Below are positions 18,979 through 29,085 of a DNA stretch of 64,000 nucleotides, one piece after another (position 1 is the stretch's first letter; the number at the start of each line of letters is the position of its first letter). Made by a program: the position numbers and the translations under genes. This DNA is from CAVYHX01 sp963768415. Its GTDB lineage: Bacteria > Pseudomonadota > Gammaproteobacteria > UBA9214. Location: contig CAVYHX010000040.1 of NCBI GenBank assembly GCA_963768415.1, forward strand, positions 1 through 64,000, in the 5' to 3' direction. The notes beneath the pieces were generated by a model. It did not search any database, had not been told where the DNA came from, and was given only the letters and a program-made list of their open reading frames with translations.

Positions 18979-19393
18979 CTATTTAAGGGTGCCGACCCGC
19001 TCTGCGGGACTGATCACTTCGCTCATGCGCACGCCGAACCTGTCATTCACAACCACGACTTCACCACGCGCGACCAGCGTACCGTTGACCAGCACATCCA
19101 GCGGCTCTCCTGCCATGCGGTCAAGCTCCACCACCGAACCGCGCGCCAGCTGCAACAACTCCTGAATACTGATGCGGGTATGGCCTATTTCCATGGAGAG
19201 TGTCACCGGGATATCCAGGATGACGTCGAGACTGGCAGTACTGTCCTGTCCTGCGTGTCCGGATTCCTGCTGCAGATTGTCGAATTCCGCGGGCGCATAG
19301 TCCGGCCCGGCTGCCGAATTACTCCTCCGCCGGTGCTGTTGCCCCGGCGGCAACTTCCGCTTCGGTCTCGACTGTATTCGCTTCTTCACTCAT
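18979..19393 (-). CDS. fliN: Flagellar motor switch protein FliN (frame interrupted)
   Basis: C-ring protein, corrected length 137. The correct start is the ATG at 19393 (MSEEANTVETEAEVAAG) with AGGAGAG just upstream. That frame hits a stop after APAEE because of one extra base at ~19321 (T on the coding strand), and resumes as NSAAGPDYAPAEFDNL. The C-terminal SpoA domain is intact: LDVILDIPVTLSMEIGHTRISIQELL and FGVRMSEVISPAERV. FliN supports the torque/switch ring and export substrate docking. Confidence 0.92.
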
Positions 19394-19422
19394 GGGACTC
19401 TCCTGCGTATGCCGTATCAGGT

Positions 19423-20406
19423 TTATTTCGTATCATTAAGACAAGTAGTGATCTTGACCGCATTGCGGTCTTCATGGACGCCGAACCGGCCTTGAAACAG
19501 CGGGACCTCTCCAACCTGTAGTGTGACCTGTTCCGGTAATTCCACCGGAATGACATCACCTGTTTTCAGGTTGAAAACATCACGCAACTTCACCGTGGTC
19601 GCGGCAATCGTGCCGTAAATATCCACCTGCGCCTCCTGCAGTTTTTCCTGCAGCGCCTGCAGCCATACCACCTCGTTGTCGGACTGGCTTTTCTGCAAAC
19701 CACCATCCAGTAGATCGCGCACCGGCTCGATCATCGAGTCGGGCAGTGCGATATGGAACTCGCATGCAAATTCATCCAGCTCCATGCGGAAACCGCAGAC
19801 AATCAACGTCTCCCTGGAATTGGCGATGCTGGAGTACTGGGGATTTGCCTCGGACCTGATGGCCTTGAACTCCACCGGCATGACCGGCTCCCAGGCCTGT
19901 TTCAGGTCCTGCAGGATCTGGTTCAAAACAAGCTGGATGATGCGTGTCTCGGTCGGCGTGAATTCCCGCCCGCTCATCTGGCCCTGATAACGCCCGTCGC
20001 CACCGAAATAGATATCCACCACGGTGAACACCATGCCGGGATCCAGAATGATCAGCGCCTCGCCCGGCAAGGGCGTGGCATGCACGAAGTTAACGCTGAC
20101 CGGTACACCGAGGCTGTGAATGTAGTCCGCACAGCGGACTGTCTGCAGCACGTCCATCGATACTTCCACCGGGCGTTGCAACAGATGCTCGAGACCTGCC
20201 TGGAAATGACGCACGAAACGCGCGCTGATCTTGTCCAGTACCGGCAGGCGCCCGCGCACGATGTGGTCCTGGTCAGTGAGGTCATAGGGAACGACCTCGC
20301 CGGGTGCCGCCTGCGCCGTACCATCTACCTCGCCGGAGGCAACGCCATCCAGCAACGCTGCGGCTTCTTCTGCGGATATGACTTCTTCGCTTCCCATGTC
20401 ACTCAC
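19423..20406 (-). CDS. fliM: Flagellar motor switch protein FliM
   Basis: 327 residues. The N-terminal ISAEEAAALLDGV corresponds to the CheY-P binding segment. The middle domain (~50-240) is CheC-like and binds FliG. The C-terminal SpoA domain (~255-325) includes LRDVFNLKTGDVIPVELPEQV. The GTG start at 20406 overlaps the fliL stop (GTGA); an ATG at 20397 (MGSEEV) is an alternative. Confidence 0.96.
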   Translation of the reverse strand: MSDMGSEEVISAEEAAALLDGVASGEVDGTAQAAPGEVVPYDLTDQDHIVRGRLPVLDKISARFVRHFQAGLEHLLQRPVEVSMDVLQTVRCADYIHSLGVPVSVNFVHATPLPGEALIILDPGMVFTVVDIYFGGDGRYQGQMSGREFTPTETRIIQLVLNQILQDLKQAWEPVMPVEFKAIRSEANPQYSSIANSRETLIVCGFRMELDEFACEFHIALPDSMIEPVRDLLDGGLQKSQSDNEVVWLQALQEKLQEAQVDIYGTIAATTVKLRDVFNLKTGDVIPVELPEQVTLQVGEVPLFQGRFGVHEDRNAVKITTCLNDTK

Positions 20407-20849
20407 TGCATTACAAAGTTGGTGAAATAAACCGCTTCTATGCCCGGATTCCCGGTATTTTTTTCCAGCACTGCCTGGACTTCCGCAAGTATCTCGGCAC
20501 GCAGCTGCTCCTTGCCCTCACGCGACATCAGGGCTGTCTCTTCCTTGGTGCTCAGTAACATCACCACGCTGTCCCGAATCGCGGGCATGTGCAGCTTGAT
20601 GTCCTCGATGACATCATCGTCACGCGCCATGACCTCGACCGCCGCCTTGAGAAAACGCGCCGTTTTCGGTTGCTGGAATGCGATAACAAAATCCGGATCG
20701 AGGCCAAAATAGACCGGATCCGCAGCCACCGGCTCCACCACCGCTTCACCCTCAGCGGGTGGCGGTTTCTCTTGCAGGAACAGCATGGCACCGACACCAA
20801 TGCCCGCCAGGAGCATGACAGCCACTGCGATGATGATGATCTTCTTCAT
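20403..20849 (-). CDS. fliL: Flagellar basal-body-associated protein FliL
   Basis: 148 residues from the ATG at 20849, which opens a hydrophobic anchor (MKKIIIIAVAVMLLAGIGVG). The periplasmic part has the FliL pattern (PDFVIAFQQPKTARFLKAAVEVMARD, then RDSVVMLLSTKEETALMSREGK). FliL supports stators around the motor. The open frame extends to 20906 but that part does not look like FliL. First gene of the fliLMNOPQR-flhB operon, ~75 bases from a sigma-54 promoter. Confidence 0.93.
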   Translation of the reverse strand: MKKIIIIAVAVMLLAGIGVGAMLFLQEKPPPAEGEAVVEPVAADPVYFGLDPDFVIAFQQPKTARFLKAAVEVMARDDDVIEDIKLHMPAIRDSVVMLLSTKEETALMSREGKEQLRAEILAEVQAVLEKNTGNPGIEAVYFTNFVMQ

Positions 20850-20934
20850 AGCGAAATCCCGTCCGTTGCACTGTGGAGAAACCCGGACCCGGCGCCTGCA
20901 CGGCACGCGGGTAAATGGTCCTTGTCATGGGTTA

Positions 20935-20951
20935 TGCAATGGCTATGCCAT
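20935..20951 (-). promoter_or_regulatory. Sigma-54 promoter upstream of fliL
   Basis: On the minus strand the sequence ATGGCATAGCCATTGCA contains GG and GC separated by exactly 10 bases and matches the -24/-12 consensus TGGCAC-N5-TTGCA. Predicted start of transcription is about 12 bases further, leaving a leader of ~75 bases to the fliL ATG. The rest of the 20850-21287 spacer is AT-rich and shows no gene. Confidence 0.75.
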
Positions 20952-21287
20952 AAAATGAAATAAAATATTAATCATTAAAAACAATGTATTAAAATATGTA
21001 ATCTGTAGTTAGCCAAAACATTGGCAGAAATTACCCGGCACGGCGGCCAACAGAACGTCAATAAATTGCTATGCGGGTGACTCACCCCTGTCTGCCAGGA
21101 CTTGATCTTGCCGGGGCAACCACCAGCACATTCGGCCGGCCTGGTGCCCCGGCCATCCTCAATCATTTCATCAGCATGCCGACTCTATTCTTGTCCAGAA
21201 TTCAGATTGAAATGACCTTTACGCCGGGTAGCTCTCGAGTGGATCAGCCAACCGGGGGACGCGGGATCAATGCCAGGGAAGAGCCAC

Positions 21288-24200
21288 ATGACAACCGATA
21301 CCGATACCGGCAGCTTGCCGCGTCGCCAGTACACATCCATCGCCATTGCCGTCCTGCTTTGTCTGGGATTGACCATTGCGGCCTTTCATCAGGTCCGGTC
21401 GTGGGAAACAGAGACACTCGAGGCCGAGTTTGCGCATCGGGTAAATAATCACGTTGCCGTCCTGCAGGAGACCATCGATAGAGATGTGGAACTGATTGAA
21501 TCAGTCGCGGGGCTATACGTCGCCTCACAGAATGTGGAACGCAGTGAGTTTGGTGCGTTTGTACAGCCTTATCTGCATAACCATCCCGAGATTCAGGCTT
21601 TTGGATGGATTCCCCGCGTCAAACATGATGACCGCTCTGGATATGAACAGGCCGCTCGCCGGGATGGCCTGCAAGATTTCCAGTTAACGGAACAGGCCGG
21701 ACCCGGGCATATGATTGAAGCTTCAGCCCGTGCAGAATATTTTCCGGTCTATTACCTTGAGCCGCTAAAGGGTAACGAACAGGGTCTAGGTTTCAATCTG
21801 GCCACGGAACCCTCGCGCCGCCACACGCTTGAAACCGCACGTGATCTCGGCACTGCCAGCACCACGTCGTGGATAAGACTGGTACAGGAACCGGATGATC
21901 AATACGGGGTTCTAGTCTCCAGGCCGATTTATGCCCGGGGTGAGCCGGTGGATACCGTGACCCAAAGACGCGCCAGTCTGGTTGGTTACGTGAATGGTGT
22001 ATTCCGTGTCGGCAATCTGATTGAACGGTCACTGATGGATCTGCCTGCCGCTGGCCTGGATATCTGGGTCTATGAAGGTGACAGCCCCGAACTCGCAACC
22101 ACAAGCTATTTTCATCCCTCACGCACGCGGCAGGGTGAGAAACAAAGTGCCCGCGTTCCCGCCAAGAAAGGGCATGCAGGTCTGCATAAACATGTGGTGT
22201 TGACCCTGCCAGAGCGACAATGGTCCTTGCTTTTTTCTCCCGCACCAGCATTTTACGCGGCTCATGGCGGGCACTATGCCACGGGCGTTCTGATTGCCGG
22301 ATTGCTGTTGACTGTCTTGTTGGGAGTCTACCTGACCAGCATGGTTCGCAGTTCGCGACGCACGGCAACATTTGCTGCCAGGCAGGCAAGACTGAATACT
22401 GAACTCGAGCGGGAAATTGAGGTGCGCAACCACGCGGAACGGGCACTGAGCACGAGTGAACAAAAATACCGTGCCCTGGTTGATCATGCACCCGAGGCTA
22501 TCACCATACTGGACCTGAAAAATGGCTGTCTTGTTGAGGTTAATCACCATGCCGAGCAATTGTTTGGTATGGAGCGGGACGTCCTGCAGAAAACAGGCCC
22601 AATTGCCCTGAGCCCGCCAATACAGCCCGATGGACGCGCGTCGGACCAGGCCGCATATGAATACATTCAACAGGCCGTGGACGGCGATACACCGACATTC
22701 GAATGGACACATCGGAATGCGACCGGGCAAGAGATACCCTGTGAGGTCCGGTTGAGCCGCCTGCCAGATCCCGATCGCATCCTGGTGCGCGGAACTATCA
22801 CTGACATCAGTGCGCGCAAACAGTCAGAGGGTCTGCAGAAACGACTGGGGCGAATTCTGGATAACTCATCCAATGAAATCTATATCTTCGACGCAGAAAC
22901 ACTCTATTTCACGCAGGTGAACAAGGGTGCGCGCGATAATCTTGGTTATTCCATGCAGGAATTCGCTGCACTTACGCCAGTTGATATCAAACCGCATTTC
23001 ACAGAACAACAGTTCAGGGAAAGGCTGGCATCACTGCGCTCCAGTAACCAGGACCTGCTCACGTTTTATACCGAACACGTACGCAAGGATGGAACTGTAT
23101 ATCCGGTAGAAGTCAGGTTACATCTGTCACGTGAGGAGAATCCGCAGGTTTTCGTTGCCATAATTCAGGACATAACCAAACGCAAGCAGGTGGAACAGGC
23201 ATTGCGCGCAAGTGAGCAATACAATCGTATGCTTTTCGAAGAATCCATAATCGGCCTCGTACTGTGCCGAATGAACGGTGATCACGTTGACGTGAATCCT
23301 GCATTTGCATCCATGATCGGGCGCACGGTGGAAGACACACTGCAGCTTAGTTACTGGGATATAACACCCGGTAAATACGGCGCGGAAGAACAGAGGCAAC
23401 TTGAGAGTATCGAAAGAACCGGGCGCTATGGTCCCTATGAAAAGGAATATATTCATGCAGACGGTCATCTCGTACCGGTCCGGCTTTACGGTCAGATCCT
23501 GGAGAGAGACGGGGAGAAATTCATCTGGTCAAGCGTCGAGGATATCACTGATTATACAATTGCCAATGAACGTATTAATCATATGGCGTTTCATGACGGA
23601 CTGACAGACCTTCCCAATCGCGAACTATTACAGGATCGCCTCGGTCATGCGATCAATGTGGCGCAACGGTACAATAACAGCGTAGGCATCATGTTTCTTG
23701 ATCTTGACCGCTTCAAGACCATTAATGACACCCTGGGGCACAGCGTTGGTGACCAGCTACTCCAGCTTGTAGCCGGTCGACTGTCTGAAATCGTCCGTGA
23801 ATCAGACACGGTGGCGCGCTTTGGCGGCGACGAGTTTGTCGTGATTGCAGAGCAGCTCACCGACCGTGAACAGTTAAGCGACCTGGCAAGCAAGATTATT
23901 ACCTGCATGCAGGAGCCGTTTCATGTCGACGCACACGAACTATTTGTCACTACATCGATTGGTCTCGCCTTATATCCGGAAAGCGGCATGGACGTCGATG
24001 CGCTCATTGCCCAGGCTGACATCGCAATGTATCAGGTCAAGGAATCGGGACGTAACAATTATCAATACTATTCAAAAGATGTGGCCGAACGTGTCATCCA
24101 GCGTACGAACATGGAAAATGACTTGCGTGGCGCGCTTGAACGCAATGAATTGCTGTTTCACTGTCAGCCCATTGTGGGGCTGGAAAACGAACAAACGCTG

Positions 24201-24893
24201 GGCATGGAAGCCCTCATGCGCTGGCAACATCCGGAACGCGGCCTGGTCAATCCAGCCGAGTTCATTCCGGTTATGGAAGAATCAGGCATGATCTTGCCGG
24301 CCACCCGCTGGATACTCGGCCAGGCCTGCCGGCAGTGCAGGACAATCACGCAAGACATACATATCGATCTTTCAGTTGCGGTCAACTTTTCGGCCCATTG
24401 TTTTCATGACGAGGATATTGCCGAGTATGTACATCGCACGCTGAAAGATACGGGAATTGAACCGCGCCAGCTGATCATCGAGATTACCGAGAGCACACTG
24501 TTTCAGGAAACCCGACGCGTACGCTCCGTATTGGAAAACCTCCGAGCCATAGGTGTACGGATTGCGCTGGACGACTTCGGCACTGGTCAATCATCACTCA
24601 GCCACCTGCGAAACTTCCCTATCGATATCGTCAAGGTCGATCGCGATTTTATAAGGGATATCCCTGAAGACAGAAACGATTGCGAGCTGGTTGCAGCGAT
24701 CATCGCCATGGCACACAATCTGAACATGCGCGTGGTGGCCGAGGGCGTGGAAACCGGGGCACAGCTTGACTTTCTGCGCCGGCACAACTGCGATGCGGTA
24801 CAGGGTTATTTTTTCAGTCCGCCACTACCCGCCGATGAATTACATGCCAGTCTGACTGCCGGATCACGTTTACTGAAGTCATCCAGCTCGTAG
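21288..24893 (+). CDS. CHASE-PAS-GGDEF-EAL c-di-GMP enzyme
   Basis: 1201 residues from the ATG at 21288 (an in-frame ATG at 21270 is also possible). A membrane helix at ~12-32 and a periplasmic CHASE sensor (~70-290, HPEIQAFGWIPRV) are followed by a second helix at ~327-350. PAS domains begin near residues 395, 520 and 645. The GGDEF domain (~765-925) has the intact GGDEF site and a RESD I-site five residues before it. The EAL domain (~940-1190) keeps EALMRW, the Glu in IEITES, DDFGTG and AEGVET, so both synthase and phosphodiesterase sites look functional. It is flanked by divergent flagellar operons, pointing to control of motility versus attachment (inference). Confidence 0.95.
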   Translation: MTTDTDTGSLPRRQYTSIAIAVLLCLGLTIAAFHQVRSWETETLEAEFAHRVNNHVAVLQETIDRDVELIESVAGLYVASQNVERSEFGAFVQPYLHNHPEIQAFGWIPRVKHDDRSGYEQAARRDGLQDFQLTEQAGPGHMIEASARAEYFPVYYLEPLKGNEQGLGFNLATEPSRRHTLETARDLGTASTTSWIRLVQEPDDQYGVLVSRPIYARGEPVDTVTQRRASLVGYVNGVFRVGNLIERSLMDLPAAGLDIWVYEGDSPELATTSYFHPSRTRQGEKQSARVPAKKGHAGLHKHVVLTLPERQWSLLFSPAPAFYAAHGGHYATGVLIAGLLLTVLLGVYLTSMVRSSRRTATFAARQARLNTELEREIEVRNHAERALSTSEQKYRALVDHAPEAITILDLKNGCLVEVNHHAEQLFGMERDVLQKTGPIALSPPIQPDGRASDQAAYEYIQQAVDGDTPTFEWTHRNATGQEIPCEVRLSRLPDPDRILVRGTITDISARKQSEGLQKRLGRILDNSSNEIYIFDAETLYFTQVNKGARDNLGYSMQEFAALTPVDIKPHFTEQQFRERLASLRSSNQDLLTFYTEHVRKDGTVYPVEVRLHLSREENPQVFVAIIQDITKRKQVEQALRASEQYNRMLFEESIIGLVLCRMNGDHVDVNPAFASMIGRTVEDTLQLSYWDITPGKYGAEEQRQLESIERTGRYGPYEKEYIHADGHLVPVRLYGQILERDGEKFIWSSVEDITDYTIANERINHMAFHDGLTDLPNRELLQDRLGHAINVAQRYNNSVGIMFLDLDRFKTINDTLGHSVGDQLLQLVAGRLSEIVRESDTVARFGGDEFVVIAEQLTDREQLSDLASKIITCMQEPFHVDAHELFVTTSIGLALYPESGMDVDALIAQADIAMYQVKESGRNNYQYYSKDVAERVIQRTNMENDLRGALERNELLFHCQPIVGLENEQTLGMEALMRWQHPERGLVNPAEFIPVMEESGMILPATRWILGQACRQCRTITQDIHIDLSVAVNFSAHCFHDEDIAEYVHRTLKDTGIEPRQLIIEITESTLFQETRRVRSVLENLRAIGVRIALDDFGTGQSSLSHLRNFPIDIVKVDRDFIRDIPEDRNDCELVAAIIAMAHNLNMRVVAEGVETGAQLDFLRRHNCDAVQGYFFSPPLPADELHASLTAGSRLLKSSSS

Positions 24894-25274
24894 GCAGACC
24901 TGACAACTGTAGCCGGCAGAGAGGGCTGCTGACCTGTTGGGCACGGTCGCTACGGGCGTCCTGCCCTCTCGCGACACTCGTACGGCCGCTCCCGGCATCC
25001 TGCCTCCCGCGGCACTTGTACATCCCTGTACATCGTCCCTGTACAGCGTCGCTGCGCTCCTTTGCCCAACCTACGGGTGGAGGCGCACAGGATGCAAACC
25101 CGTAGCAACGGTAGATATGTGTAGGTTGGGCGAAGCTTCCGCGTCCTGCTCACGCCCCTCGCCTGCGGTCGATGCCAGGCGCAGCTCCATGCGCTCCGCG
25201 ACACTTGTACGTCCCTGTACAGCGTCCATGCAGGCGAAGCGTAGCACGCCCAACACGGATGGCCGCTTGACGAT
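24894..25274. repeat. Intergenic GC-rich repeat region with CCTGTACA and GTTGGGC elements
   Basis: No gene is seen in this 381-base spacer. It contains several copies of a short motif TCCCTGTACA(T/G)CGTC (near 25021-25055 and 25210-25235) and pieces of a second dispersed element around TTGGGCACG / TTTGCCCAACCTAC (near 24935, 25063 and 25121). The second element is shared with the engB-polA spacer near 62.3-62.5 kb. Probably decayed extragenic repeats between convergent genes. Confidence 0.65.
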
Positions 25275-26632
25275 TCAGACGTAGTAGTCCACCAGACCAA
25301 GGCCGGTTGCGTCGCCCGGGGCGACAGTGGATTCGATATCCGCCGCATCCGCACCACCGGTATCCACTCCATCACCCGCCAGTGAGGCGGAGGCACTGTC
25401 ATCCCGGTCCTGTTGGCCGGAGGCGCCATGCTGTGAAACATGGACATCACCCAGGCTGAGACCCTGTTCGGAAAACAGCTCGCGCAGCCGCGGCATAGCG
25501 GAGTCCAGCGCCTCGCGCACGCTTGCATGCTGACTGACGAAGGCCACATTTGCCTTGTCACCGTCCATGCTCACCTGCATTTCCAGCGGCCCCAGATGCT
25601 GCGGATTCAACCGCAGGCTGGCGCTATTGACGTTATTGGATATAAACCACATGACCTGTTCACCCACTGCGCGGCCCCAGCCCTGCTGGCCGACCGGCAC
25701 CTGCACCCTTGAAGCCACCGGGGTCAACTTGGTTTCCGCCAGGGTGTCGGTAAACGAAATGGCCAGCGTTTCTACGCTGGTCCGCGTGGCAATCATATTG
25801 ACGTCCGGTAAAAACTGCCGGCCTTCGGCAAGCGACTGCTTCATCCCTTCGCTACCCGTCTGGGCGACGGCAAGCTGAATTGCGGCCCTGACCGCGCTGG
25901 CGAGCGTTTCACCGGTACTGCTGTTCTGCAACTGATCAGCCGCCGGTAAAGGCACCGGGGCAACCGATGCTGCCATCCCGGCAACCGGTTGCGGGACTGT
26001 GGTCTGCGGCAAGGAACCGGTCGCAGCCACTTTGACAGCCGGATCCATGTTCAGCTCCACCGCTGGATTGTTTGCCGGGAGCAGCGCCGCTGCCGGGCGT
26101 AACTTGTCAGGTGCAGCTGAAGCTTGCACGGCGGCAACAGCCGGCACATGTGCGGCAGTAACCGGTGTGGCCGGCAAATCCGGTGCGGCTTCACTCTGCT
26201 GTTGTGCCAGCGCAGGCGTGTCAGTCGACTGCGACAATCCCGGCAATCCGCCGGCTCCCTGAGCATCCGCCTGCAGTTCACCGGGTAATTCGGCGGCCTC
26301 CTCCGCAACCACCTGCAATTGGCCGTCCGCTACGGTGCCGGCCCGCACTTTAGCCGGTAATCCTTCAGCCGGTAGTGTGACTTCCTGTGCATCGGCCTCC
26401 TTTCCCGGCGCCGGGGCTGCCTCCTGCTGCGGGGCTGGCTGCGCTGAAGCTTCTGCATCAGTCTGCGGCCGGGCGGAATTCTCCGGCGCGGGGGCATCAG
26501 CCCGGCAGGCTTCATCAGGCTTGAAAATGACACGCCGGCTTCATCATCAGCGGCACTGTTACTGCTGGTTCTGGCCGCGACTCCGGGATGCGTTGCCGGT
26601 GTCACGACCGGTGCTATGGATTTATTCATCAT
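25275..26632 (-). CDS. fliK: Flagellar hook-length control protein FliK (frame interrupted)
   Basis: Corrected length ~452. The long Ala/Pro/Gln-rich N-terminal and middle part (~1-270) is the ruler. The C-terminal hook domain is clear: WGRAVGEQVMWFISNNVNSA, then LNPQHLGPLEMQVSMDGDKANV. The frame breaks near 26505-26525 and needs one added base: SLMKPAG in one frame, DAPAPENSARPQTDAEA in the next. Start from the ATG at 26632 (MMNKSIAPVVTPA). FliK measures hook length and triggers the FlhB switch. Last gene of the fliE-to-fliK operon. Confidence 0.9.
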
Positions 26633-26647
26633 GCTCTCCTTTCTCCT

Positions 26648-27091
26648 TCAACCGTTTTCCCGGCGCGGGGTACGCAGGGCATGCTCATCGTTTTCCAGCT
26701 GTTCCTGCTGCGCATGATCACGCTGCTCCTGCTGTCGGTGCCGGTCCACGACATTGTCCATTACACGGGCGCGGCGCTGCTTGCCCACCCAGTCCTGTTT
26801 ACTGGATTCGATCTCCCGGCATGCAGTCTCCATCGCCAGCTGTTGCTGCTCTATCGCAAGATTGAGCCGATTCAGAAACTGGTTGTAATCGCGCATTTGC
26901 GTGGCGTTGAGACCGTTTCTGCTTTTGTGTCTCAGTCCCTGCGCATATTCATCGCGATACACGATCAGCTCATCGAGCTGCTGCTGTTTCATGGCCAGCT
27001 GCTGCCGGTTATCTGCCAGAACGCGCGCCGCAGCATCGGAATGCTGCTGTGCGATCCGGGCTACCGGCTGCATCCGCTTTGCCTTACTCAT
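26648..27091 (-). CDS. fliJ: Flagellar export chaperone FliJ
   Basis: 147 residues, almost entirely coiled coil (RVLADNRQQLAMKQQQLDELIVYRDEYAQG), the normal length and make-up of FliJ, the stalk of the export ATPase. Its ATG overlaps the fliI stop by 4 bases and it precedes fliK by 15. Confidence 0.93.
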   Translation of the reverse strand: MSKAKRMQPVARIAQQHSDAAARVLADNRQQLAMKQQQLDELIVYRDEYAQGLRHKSRNGLNATQMRDYNQFLNRLNLAIEQQQLAMETACREIESSKQDWVGKQRRARVMDNVVDRHRQQEQRDHAQQEQLENDEHALRTPRRENG

Positions 27092-28490
27092 GCGTCACCT
27101 CCTGTGATCCTGGCATCATCGCCGTGGCTGGCAGTTGCCAGTAATGTATCCAGTTGCTGCAGGCTGGCATTCATCGTCACCGCCTGCTGGTTACCCTGTC
27201 GTAAAAATTCGAGCAACCGCGGTTGATAGTCAATTGCCTCGTCTACACGGGGGTCGCTGCCTTTCTGATAAGCGCCAACGGCAATCAGGTCGCGGTTATG
27301 CCGGTAGGCGGAATACAATTGCCTGAAACGCAATGCCGCCTGCTGGTGTTCGGGTGCGGCGATGTCGTGCATCACCCGGCTGATCGACGCCTCGACATCG
27401 ATTGCCGGATACAGGCCGGCCTCGGCGATTTCGCGCGATAACACCAGGTGCCCGTCAAGGGTTGCACGTGCAGCATCGGCAATCGGATCGTTCTGGTCAT
27501 CGCCTTCGGCCAGCACGGTATAAAAAGCGGTGATACTGCCGCGCGTGTTTTCGCCGTTGCCGGCACGTTCAACCAGTTGCGCCAGTTTGGCAAACACCGA
27601 CGGCGGATAGCCCTTGGTCGCCGGCGGTTCGCCAATCGCCAGCCCGATCTCGCGCTGTGCCTGGGCGAAACGTGTCAGCGAATCCATCAGCAACAGCACC
27701 TTCAGGCCACGGTCACGAAAATATTCGGCAATTGCCGTCGTCAGCCAGGCTGCATGCATACGCATCAGCGGCGGCTGGTCGGCGGGCGCGGCCACCACCA
27801 CCGCGCGCGCCAGACCGTCTTCGCCCAGGATGTTCTCGACAAATTCCTTGACCTCGCGGCCACGCTCGCCGATCAGACCGACAACGATCACGTCCGCGTC
27901 CGTGTAGCGCGTCATCATGCCCAGCAGCACGCTCTTGCCCACGCCACTGCCGGCAAACAGGCCCATGCGCTGGCCGCGCCCGACGGTCAGCAGGGCATTG
28001 ATCGCGCGCACGCCGACATCCAGGGGCTCGGATATCGATTGCCTGGCGAGCGGATTCAGGGCGCGGCCCATCAACGGGACCCGGTCATCCGTCGGACTGG
28101 ACCCTTGCCGTCGATGGGCCGGCCCGCGGCATCCACCACGCGTCCCAGCAAACCATCACCAACGTACGCCGCGCCCATGTGCCGTGACGGCAGCACCCGG
28201 GCATTCGGCGTCAGGCCGTGCACTGCGCCGGTCGGCATGAGAAAGGTTTTTTCGCCGGAAAAACCGACGACTTCCGCCTCGATGCGATCACCGTCGCTGG
28301 CCATCACTTCACAGCGCGCACCGACCGGTACCTCGCATCCGACCGCCTCCAGCGTCAGGCCGACCATGCGTGTCAGACGACCCTCAACCATCAGTGGCAC
28401 GGGCCTGAGGGCACGCTCCCGGTAACTCTCAAGCTGTTGCAGCCAGATAGCGCTGCGCCCGGAAGCATGCATTGCCGGTGTGTTATTCAT
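27088..28490 (-). CDS. fliI: Flagellar export ATPase FliI (frame interrupted)
   Basis: F1-type ATPase, corrected length ~467. Walker A is GLFAGSGVGKSVLLGMM; other motifs are VVVGLIGERGREVKEF, LLLMDSLTRFAQAQREIGLA and the GEPPATKGYPPSVFAKL signature. One missing base near 28090-28105 separates the beta-barrel domain (ending GRPIDGKGP) from PTDDRVPLMGRALNPLARQ. The ATG at 28490 overlaps the fliH stop by 8 bases and has GGGG upstream. An ATG at 28499 lacks spacing from that site. Confidence 0.94.
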
Positions 28491-29085
28491 GTTTTGCATC
28501 CCCGCTGCGCTGACCACCCAGCATGGCGACGATGATGGCATTCAGCCGCGCCTCGACAGTGGCAACAATTTGCGAATTTTCCGAAGTCAGCACACAACCG
28601 CCGCGTGTCAGTGAAATATCCTCGACAATCTGCCAGCTATCTTCACCTTCCGGCAGCGCCATCAATTCCTGGACCAGATGTGCATCCTCCGGGTGCAGGT
28701 GCAGTTTTATTTTGCGCGTTGCCAGTGGCAATGCAGCCACCGCCTCGCGCACGACAGCCACGATCTGCTGCGGGTCTGTTTTCAGTTCGCGCCGCACCAG
28801 CTGTGCTGCAATCAGCGTTGCCAGCTGCACAACACTGTCGACCACTTCCTGATCGAGGTTCTCCAGGGGCCGTGCCAGCGACTGCGTCAACTGTTGCAGG
28901 CGCGCGACCTGGTCGGCCAGCGCCTGGCTTCCGGCGGCATGCCCTTCCTGGCGACCCTGTTCAAATCCCCGTGCATATGACTCGCTGGGCGTTTCATCCT
29001 GCCCGGCAGTCAGCTTGCCGCCACCGGCAGTCACGAGTTCCGGCAGGGTCCAGGGCCTGCATCCGGTATCTGTCTGGCTAGACAT
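28483..29085 (-). CDS. fliH: Flagellar export ATPase regulator FliH
   Basis: About 200 residues from the ATG at 29085 (MSSQTDTGCRPW); an ATG at 29091 is also possible, and the open frame runs to 29121. A central helix with the GxxxG-like region (YARGFEQGRQEGHAAGSQALADQV) is followed by the FliH domain (LATLIAAQLVRRELKTDPQQIVAVV, KIKLHLHPEDAHLV). FliH dimers hold FliI and connect it to FliN. It overlaps fliG. Confidence 0.93.
   Translation of the reverse strand: MSSQTDTGCRPWTLPELVTAGGGKLTAGQDETPSESYARGFEQGRQEGHAAGSQALADQVARLQQLTQSLARPLENLDQEVVDSVVQLATLIAAQLVRRELKTDPQQIVAVVREAVAALPLATRKIKLHLHPEDAHLVQELMALPEGEDSWQIVEDISLTRGGCVLTSENSQIVATVEARLNAIIVAMLGGQRSGDAKHE

Noticed and set aside
21007..21045. 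Sigma-54 promoter before the CHASE-GGDEF-EAL gene
   Set aside because: TTGGCAGAAATTACCC resembles a -24 box, but the -12 GC is missing at the required 10-base distance.
24937..25284. 115-residue plus-strand ORF in the GC-rich spacer
   Set aside because: Built from short extragenic repeats, no ribosome site, overlaps the end of fliK.
26588..27226. 212-residue plus-strand ORF
   Set aside because: It is antisense to fliJ and the start of fliK; the minus-strand reading gives recognisable flagellar proteins.
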